Under the pieces are notes generated by a model. The model did not search any database, was not told where the DNA came from, and was given only the letters and a program-made list of their open reading frames with translations. A stretch of 64,000 bases of DNA from Heliopora coerulea. Its lineage: Eukaryota > Cnidaria > Anthozoa > Scleralcyonacea > Helioporidae. Position numbers and translations under genes: made by a program. Where the stretch lies: assembly GCA_030142905.1 (NCBI GenBank), contig JASJOG010000008.1, forward strand, positions 372,001 through 436,000, written 5' to 3'. This document shows positions 56,938-64,000 of this stretch, in pieces. How positions within the stretch are numbered: position 1 is the stretch's first letter; the number at the start of each line of letters is the position of its first letter.

Positions 56938-58485
56938 CTAAATAACATCATTTCATGTTAAACACTGCGATTTAAATTCCATACCATAGCAAGTCAAACC
57001 ACTTGCTTCATTCTTACACAGCGAAATATGTAATTGAAATTTGAAAAGGTGGTTTATAAACACAACATAGTTTAACACCGTAGTCAAACTAGTTTTAAGC
57101 ACGAACCCTCGATAAACGGGTGGATCAACTAAACCTTTTCGTCAAGAAGAACGATTCTAAAATCTTGCACTAGTAATACGCACAATTCGTGCCAGTTTCA
57201 ATCTCAAAATTTTCAAATAGGGGTGCAAATCATTCAAATCAATTTTATACGAAACACCACCTAATGTGGTGAACTGCTGACTACTAGATTTGTTAACTCA
57301 AGGCTATTTCCACGTAGAGCGTTGTTTACCTCGGCCTGACCCTTCGTAACTCAATGATTGGATATGATTCTCGGCAACATAGAACTACGTCATCATCACT
57401 CACAGTACAAACCATGCATTACGACCACATGAAGGGTCGAAAAACTTAAATGTTGTGGTGAATAGTGATACACACCAATCCAAAATCATAGATGCCTCTT
57501 ACATTACAAAGAGTCGTAAGTTTGTGGACGTCTTGAATAGGAGCTACTCAACAGAGGCTGGCTTTAAAAAGCCCAGAGTGCTCATGCAAGCACGTTCCAA
57601 CCTTTGAATAACCGAACTATTTAATCGGACTAACGCGAGTTTTACTCCTGAGAACGCTACTCAGTGGACGAAATTTAGGTTAAGCTGCTCAAGGCATGAA
57701 TATTAACACAACTTCCAAGATGAGTGAAATGTTTCAGGAAATTTCCCCAGCTCAACGACAGTTAGTAATCACGAGAAGGACGCTAAAACGACATAATAGA
57801 CGCTTTGTGTGGCCATAGCTAAATATTGACTGCGCCGGTTTGCGAGCGAGCCACTGCGAACACTTTAAGACATTCCACCATCTGCCAACATATGTAATCC
57901 GCCTACTTATGTAATTTTCCTAGAACACAAGACTGGAGGGGGGGCCAAACGTGAGCATCTCACGAAAAAAAGCAGGATGTGTCGGCCCTGTACAGCCCAA
58001 TGCAATCCGGTTTACAAAATGAATTACAACCATGCCAAGAAGGGCAACACAGCTTCAAGAGGCATCACGCACAGCTTGGCTTAGCACAATAAAATATAAA
58101 AATTCTGAGAAAAAGGCATCTTGTAAAAGACCTTTCCATTCAAGTCATTAGAGGCAGAAGTGGTGACAATATTTCGAATCTAGTACAGAATCAATAACAA
58201 ACGTAAAGGCGAGTCTAGAAGCGCAATTTTATCCCTTACGAATGTCATTCCGGTATACTCTGTATGTTGTAACCCCACAACTGTACATGCAAGACGGCGT
58301 CGTCTCCAATGCTCACATGGGTTTAACACGTACACCAAGATGCCACAACCGCGAGCTGTAAATTCGCACGTGCGAACGGGCCCTTTAGGAAAAGGCTTTT
58401 GGCTTAGGACGGGTAAACTGTTCAGTATCTAAGTAATGCACGCCCCGTATAAACAGTTCCCAAGGAAATCTTGTGTTATACTTAC
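56938..58485. other. G-alpha intron 4
   Basis: A 1.5 kb intron. No mobile element with readable ends or other gene was recognised. Confidence 0.6.
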
Positions 58486-58643
58486 TAAGCAGCAGAATCA
58501 TTTAACTGATACTCTCTTGACCGACCAAAACAAGCCTGCACGCCTGAATCAGTCCATAGCCGCTTCATCAGTGTGATCAGCCCAGAATTGAAGTCTACAT
58601 CATCCATTCCACCGGACAAGGCAAAAAGGTTCCTTGCATCATC
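58486..58643 (-). CDS. GNAI-like: G protein alpha-i subunit, exon 4
   Basis: A 158-bp exon, acceptor tttgctctag and donor GTAAGT. It encodes the helical domain stretch [40 protein letters not shown] and [13 protein letters not shown]. The [18 protein letters not shown] signature is diagnostic for Gi/Go alpha subunits. The length equals that of the vertebrate exon. Confidence 0.97.
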
Positions 58644-59274
58644 CTAGAGCAAATGTTTTCCAAAATATCATTTACAGTGAACAACTATTATTATGAGCAA
58701 CAACTATATTTTAAGTTAGACACGAGAAAACTTGGAAACGTGACGGATTAGTTCATGTTTGAGGTTTCCTTTGTTGTTCATATGGTTTTATCTGGTGTAC
58801 TGTACGTCCCGAAAGCCCGGAGAGAGATGTGATATTCAGCAGGGAAGAGTGGGGCTTATAAATTGATTTCAATTATTCATTATAAAATCAAGGGATTTAT
58901 ATCGCAGTTGAAGGGATTTATCTGAATAAATCTCTCAAGACTGTTAATGAGGGATCTATACAGATAAATCCCTCCTTGCCTCCAAACAAATAACTCAAAC
59001 TTATAACTAGCAATTAACTTCATTTCGTCCACCTTAACTCTCCCGTTAGTCAATAACAAACTTTAGCATATACCTCGCAAGTGAATAGCGTTTTTTGCGT
59101 AATCTGATTGGTTTCTCTACCTCGGAATACCCTGCCCTATTCACCTCCGAGCAAAACAAGATGGAGTCCAGTTATGTTTACGTAACGGAAGAACTTTTTT
59201 TCAATAAACGAAATCGCTGTGCCAGGCAACACCAAAAAAGCAACGAAATTTGGCAATTAAGTATTCAAAGATAT

Positions 59275-59553
59275 CAGGGGCGGATCAATGCTCATCTGAC
59301 AGGAGGGGTGCAGATTTCCCTGGGGGGGTGCATTGGTGTGCTACCAAAGGGGCTGATCGGGCTGTTGTATTTTTTTTAGGCATATCGCCATAAGCCCATA
59401 CTCTTACTGCCAAATGTATAAGTTTCTTTAAATAAAAACTATAATAAAAATAATAACCTACAGTATGCACGCCATTTTCGAATTTTTCTGAGGAGATGCT
59501 AGAAAATTTGGGGGTGCGCACCCCCTGCACCCCCCCCAGAAAATCCGCCCCTG
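59275..59553. mobile_element. hAT-like miniature element (279 bp)
   Basis: The ends CAGGGGCGGATCAATG and, inverted, CAGGGGCGGATTTTCTG are flanked by aaagatat (59267-59274) and aaagatgt (59554-59561), 7/8 identical. GGGGGTGC motifs lie inside both ends. The surrounding sequence also holds an inverted pair TAGCATATACCTCGCAA (59066) / TTGCGAGGTATATGCTA (59698), which suggests that it landed in an older repeat. Confidence 0.82.
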
Positions 59554-59784
59554 AAAGATGTGTATATCTTATACTTTTTAGCAATAAATGTACTTAGGAT
59601 GTGTTTCAAAATGTTTTGTTTACAAATGATAAGTGGGCGACAAGCCAACATGCCGTAAAATTGTAAGAATTTCAAAAAAAATATGCGAAAACAATTTTGC
59701 GAGGTATATGCTAAAGCAATTATTCACCTCAATGTCGGTGAATAATTGTTCTTGATAGATAAACGTTCGTCAAACACGTTCCTC

Positions 59785-60060
59785 AGAAAAACGATGACTG
59801 AGGTCTAGACTGGAATTGAATACGTAACCCTCTGATGACCGGTGAGACACTTTAACCATTGAGCTACCAGGAGTGGCAATGCCAGCGGAGGTGCAAGTTA
59901 AACATATGTGTTGCTATTCATCTAAATTAATATCATTATTAACATATTACGGCTGCCACAAAGGGAGCATCAACGTCGAACTTGCACCTTAGCTCGCAAT
60001 CTGAGTCTCGGTAGCTCAATGGTTAGAGCGTCTCAACCGACCTTTGAAGACCGTTCCCCA
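59785..60060. mobile_element. Two tRNA-SINE fragments in inverted orientation
   Basis: A minus-strand copy at about 59785-59880 (GGTAGCTCAATGGTTAAAG and a degraded box B) and a plus-strand piece at 60003-60060 (GTCTCGGTAGCTCAATGGTT) share the family at 62616-62692. AGGTGCAAGTT lies next to both. Confidence 0.65.
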
Positions 60061-60114
60061 TCACTTATCCGACATTACAACCATTATTTATTATTACAAC
60101 CTGTCGACAACTAG

Positions 60115-60200
60115 AGTCGTAGCCCAGTTGGTAGACCACTGCACGAGACTCGTAGGGTCGCGGTTTGGGTTCTCAGCTGGAGGTCTTAAATTTGTAATTT
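60115..60200 (+). mobile_element. tRNA-derived SINE copy, second family
   Basis: GTAGCCCAGTTGGTAGACCA (box A) and GGGTCGCGGTTTGGGTTCTC (box B, mutated), then AGCTGGAGGTCTTAAA. It is the same family as 49638-49745. Confidence 0.6.
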
Positions 60201-60227
60201 TTTGCAATTAGTACTGGCTGCAAAGGC

Positions 60228-60442
60228 GCAACCAGTAATTTTGAAGGCCTAGGGTCGGAGAGCAATATCAAGGCATCGTAAGCACGACTTTGGTAATTTT
60301 GAGTGCAATAGATCTACATGGCGCAAATGGGAAAGATGGTAAAAAAACTGTCGCTAACAATGCAGGCACAAGACATCCCATAAAAAAGACAGGCATCGAG
60401 ACCTTACCCCCAAAGCACCCATCTTGTTGCGACTCTGGATTA
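60228..60442 (+). repeat. Dispersed repeat, diverged third copy
   Basis: AATAGATCTACATGGCGCAA, CAGGCATCGAGACC and TTGTTGCGACTCTGG match the family at 31997-32202 in order and orientation. Confidence 0.5.
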
Positions 60443-61204
60443 AATCTCAAAATGAGATTCTGATACTCGAAAATTTCCTTAACCAACAGTAAACTCCACT
60501 TCATGTGATCGAATGCATAATATTTATTAAATTTATTACCCAACTGGTAAGACTAACATATACTGACCATGCATTAGCGGCTACTTAAGAGCTGATTGAA
60601 CACTTGTAAGGATGAGACAAATGAAGAAGCATTACATTCGGTTATTTTTTCCTGCGGGGTAGCAGTAGACATGGTCTCCATTCTTGCGTAAGCCGAGATG
60701 GGAACCACGAATTTTTGGGTATAAAGTTATGAATCGCTAATTGGTCCAAAAAATTTCGTGAAAAGTTACATTCAACAAGAAATTATCGGTTTGAGACTTA
60801 CAGTAAAAATGAAAAATCTACGAGTACGAAGAGTTAAAATTATCTTGTAACTACACGACGAAAGTTTCACCCCGGTCAAGGGCTGGTAACACTGTACAAG
60901 GAACAGTTTCAGCAGGAATGAATCCATCTTGAAAAAGGGATAGAGCCCTCGGATGAAAAACTTTGTGAAACCGGCGTCATTAATGGAAACGTTATTTCAT
61001 CATGAACTTTCTCCAGTCCTGCCAAATATTTGTCGCTAAACTTGTAACTAACAAATTTAGAAAAATGCCGCTGAAGACAACCCTTGACTTTCATCAGCTG
61101 AAACGCTCTAACTTGCCCATGGGAACATTTCAAAATACCGCAGCAACATACCCATTTCACTGATCAAACTTTTGAACGAAACTTTCAACTACAACCTAGG
61201 GCTG

Positions 61205-61280
61205 TGCTGGTGGCATAGTGGTAGTGCACGTGTCTCTTTTCATACACAGTGATTTGGGTTCGATTTCGCCTTCATGTAGT
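61205..61280 (+). mobile_element. tRNA-like SINE head, third family
   Basis: GGTGGCATAGTGGTAGTGCA (box A) and GGGTTCGATTTCGCC (box B) sit 30-40 bp apart. Further downstream there is no tRNA 3' stem, so a SINE rather than a tRNA gene is likely. Confidence 0.55.
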
Positions 61281-62065
61281 GACCTGATCAAACTGTACCT
61301 TGGTCACACGTGAGAAGAGTGTTATCCAGTTTCACTCTACCAAGCATCGCAGCTTTCCCCCGGGTAGTCAAGTTTCCTCCTGTAGTCACAATGGAGTCAT
61401 GTGAGGCGGCCCCTACAGGACCTCTAGGGAGAACAGCTTAGCCAGCTGAAAGGGTTATCCGGTTTAAATACACTTTACTTTTTTACTTTTACGTAATATT
61501 TAAAGGCCCAAAATGAGGACTAGATCGAGTTTTCCAGCACGAGGATTTTGTTCCAGTCCTTCGCCTCGGACTAGAACGAATTCCTAGTACTTGAAACCCC
61601 GGTCTACTTCGAATTGGAGGCCTTTAAATAATTTCTCAAAATCAATTAGTGTATTGGCAATAAATGAATGGATGAATAAACCGATTGCGTGTAATCACAT
61701 TTTAAGTCCAAGGACTTGAAAAAACAGTTCAAATCCTCTGCCTAGTACTTCCGTGGTATTTCAAGTTCGCTCACCGGGTGCCATTCAGCGGGTCTAGTTG
61801 ATTGATATACTCGTGAATTGTTAATAAGTTTGAGAATTAAGATCAAAAGACAATGACAACCACTAGTAAACTAGCATGCCGAATTAAATGTGCGAACGTA
61901 CAATGGAAATACTGAAACACGGTGATCCTCAACTAGTATATAAACAAACTTAATGCAAGTTTTCTCTTAGTCTGTTGAAACTCCTGCCCAACATTAGTTA
62001 ATCTACACAATTTTGACTTATCTAGTGAAGAATATATCTGCATCATTTGGAAACTCAATACTTAC

Positions 62066-62207
62066 AGCTCGATCTGGTTGAGCAAACTCAATTTTTAACG
62101 TGCCCATTGCTCTGATGATTGCAATCATTGACTGTATAGTGTTGCTGTACACAACTTGCTTGTACTGAAGACATTCTTCGGGTGAGTAGCCACTTTCATG
62201 GATAATT
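62066..62207 (-). CDS. GNAI-like: G protein alpha-i subunit, exon 3
   Basis: A 142-bp exon, acceptor atctttgcag and donor GTAAGT. It encodes [20 protein letters not shown] and [20 protein letters not shown], then FAQPDRA, the start of the helical domain. The length equals that of the vertebrate exon 3. Exons 3-8 here add up to 300 residues. Exons 1-2 of Gi genes encode about 54, so the full protein would be about 354 residues, the usual Gi size. The P-loop exon (GAGESGKST) is not in the remaining 1.8 kb. Confidence 0.96.
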
Positions 62208-64000
62208 CTGCAAAGATGGTTCATTATATAATCTATAAAGCACTGCAGATATAACAGGTTAAACACAATGAAATTCATTTAAATCATACATCCACAACCA
62301 CGTTGATCAAGGAATCCCATGACAAGGACAACGATCTGGTCTGAACCAGGGTAAAATGATCCTCCATTAGTTAATTTACAATTAACTGGTGTTAGCCAGA
62401 GTAAAATATTTGAAGCGCCATTTTAGGGTGAATCAGTTTATAGCCTACTTGTGCACTGAAAACTGGCCTGGCCTGTGAACAGGTTTCCCCTTGATGAACA
62501 AAATTGCCTGGTGTCAGCCCAAGCAAAATGCATGATATGACCCAGAATATAGCAATAAAGTAATAGGGAGGTAGATGAACGATCTTCAAGCTCGATACTC
62601 AGAAAATGATTTCTGAGCCCCAGACGGGGATCGAACCGGCAACCTTCTGATGACCGGTTAGACGCTCTAACCATTGAGCTACCGAGACTCAGATGGTGAG
62701 CTAAGGTGCAAATTCGATATATATATGTGCGACCTAAACGGAAGCCACTATATGTTGATAATGATTGAAGCAGTTTGATGTTTGAGAAACATATATCCAA
62801 GCTCTCATGTTTCTCAAACATCAAAGTAATAGGGACAAAAATATCTCAACTACTTTATTCCTATATGGCCACAGCTATATATTAAAAGATAAAATTACCA
62901 AAAAATTTGCAAAAATGCATTGCCGAAAAAAATTGAACTTAACAGTGAGCCAGATACTGAAAAATTCATGATCCAGCAAGATAGTTTAACTGGTGCACTC
63001 CTAAAAGTAATCACTATTGGTAAAATATACTGTAATAAGGTTAATGCGCTGACATTACAGTGAGCTGGGCCACTTAACCCAGTAACCATTTAACCACTAA
63101 TTAGTTTAGTAACAAAACCAGTTGATGCCAAACACAATGCTGTATGACACATGATGTTTACTATTCATGCTATAAGTTATATATCAATAGATTGCATTGG
63201 AATTCATGATCAGACTTGGTAATTTTTAACTTGCTTAATATTAACTATAAAATATTAAGAGTATTTCAATCATTAACTTTTGTTTAGCAAAAGTGAAAAT
63301 CTATCTGGAGATCATCACATCCCCCCAAATACAAAAGATGCTGAGGAACTACAGTAATAACGTAGGGGATTTTGAGGTATCACTTCAATTTTGTTCTGCC
63401 AGAGAAATTGCTTCATTCTCTGCCTCCTCTTGACTAACAATACTAGTACAATAAACACAACACTAGCACTATGATAAACTGCTGGGTTTCCAGACACAGT
63501 ATACAGTATTTCCCAGGAATGAAAGGATCCTATGTATAAAAATGTACAACAGTTATTATAACTCTGACTAAGCAATGTTCTACTAGCACAAACTAATTAA
63601 GACTTAAAGCTTCTGTTTGTCATTTTTTCAGGTTTATGAAATGAGAGTAAAGAAGTCACATAGAAAAATGCTTTCATGCTTGTAATATGAGTCAATTGGC
63701 CAACTGTCAATACATGCATTGTCTTGATCTTGTGCAATGAACAGTTAGCTGGTATATTTCTTACAAACAGTAATGGCATGTAGATGTCAAACTACCAAGC
63801 TCACTAAATTTGATTGATTTTGACTGAAACATCACATAGCGCATATGCACACTGAAGCAGGCTGAATAAACTAAATGATCTAATCATTGAGAATACTCTC
63901 CTCTTGCTCCAAGGACTAATTACTGCACTCTGGAAAGCTAGATACTTTGAAATCACTGTCCAAAACATCAGTTACTGTAACACATCATTCACCAAAGAAT
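62208..64000. other. G-alpha intron 2 to window edge
   Basis: Contains the SINE at 62590-62700. No exon with the P-loop motif was found, so the 5' exons lie to the right of the window. A short inverted repeat ATGTTTGAGAAACATATATC/CATGTTTCTCAAACAT is present at about 62779-62822. Confidence 0.6.
62590..62700 (-). mobile_element. tRNA-Thr-like SINE copy (best preserved)
   Basis: The minus strand of 62616-62692 can be folded roughly as a tRNA: acceptor GTCTCGG, D arm GCTC..GAGC, an anticodon loop with GGT (Thr) and a T arm with box B GGTTCGATCCCC. It continues into GGCTCAGAAATCATTTTCTG rather than a CCA end or terminator, so it is a SINE head and probably not a tRNA gene. Confidence 0.7.

Larger units (their letters stand above)
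58644..62065. other. G-alpha intron 3
   Basis: A 3.4 kb intron that holds a hAT miniature element (59275-59553), four SINE-derived pieces (59785-61280) and a dispersed repeat (60228-60442), all listed separately. Confidence 0.6.

Noticed and set aside
60003..60200. Functional tRNA genes
   Set aside because: Box A and B are recognisable, but acceptor stems do not pair well and the sequences continue into SINE bodies.

Overview
This is a 64 kb piece of an intron-rich animal genome with a very heavy transposon load. A conserved inhibitory-type G-protein alpha subunit gene, a C2H2 zinc-finger gene, a Polinton/Maverick, a BEL/Pao retrotransposon, tRNA-derived SINEs and many hAT-type miniature elements fit an invertebrate metazoan. 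An anthozoan cnidarian such as a stony coral is my best guess, but that is an inference from the repeat mix and nothing in the window proves it.

Left part (1-11.5 kb, minus strand): the 5' portion of a C2H2 zinc-finger gene. It has an initiator exon at 11401-11500, a large acidic/glutamine-rich exon at 5861-6619, a small exon at 3947-4117 and zinc-finger exons at 2363-2482 and 919-1027, then runs off the left edge. Every junction from exon 1 to exon 5 is phase 1. Its introns carry miniature elements whose target-site duplications (TSDs) can be read, plus tRNA-derived SINE copies. Between this gene and the Polinton lie an internally deleted hAT transposon (12094-13148, perfect 8-bp TSD) and two more miniature elements.

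Polinton (14349-31101): a decayed but almost complete copy with terminal inverted repeats. Leftward genes are protein-primed DNA polymerase B, several small membrane or acidic proteins, a fibre-like protein with a LamG/lectin-type C-terminus and two unknown proteins. Rightward genes are a minor-capsid-like protein, a retroviral-type integrase with a chromodomain, a coiled-coil/membrane protein, a major-capsid-like protein, the packaging ATPase and a small basic protein. The two arms diverge from a short AT-rich spacer at 25275-25298. The copy is broken by stops and 1-nt shifts. A ZMYM1-like hAT transposon (from 17421) sits in it, and that transposon's gene is itself interrupted by a 312-bp element with a perfect 8-bp TSD.

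Middle (31.1-42.4 kb): mostly non-coding sequence, then two related DNA transposons with TACGGTGGCCC ends and 6-bp TSDs. One is non-autonomous (33879-35174). The other is coding (35503-40644) and carries a zinc-ribbon protein, a HECT ubiquitin-ligase-like gene and, on the opposite strand, an integrase-fold DDE transposase. It lies in remnants of an older copy of the same family. A (TA)n microsatellite split by a miniature element follows.

BEL/Pao element (42906-48335, minus strand): short LTRs, gag, RT and integrase with internal deletions. The 3' LTR has been split by a TA-flanked element, which is itself split by another element.

Right part (50.7-62.2 kb, minus strand): exons 3-8 of a G-alpha-i gene, with intact reading frame and splice sites. 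Exons 1-2 lie beyond the right edge. The introns hold a piggyBac-like inverted pair, a palindromic element, a hAT miniature element and several SINE copies.
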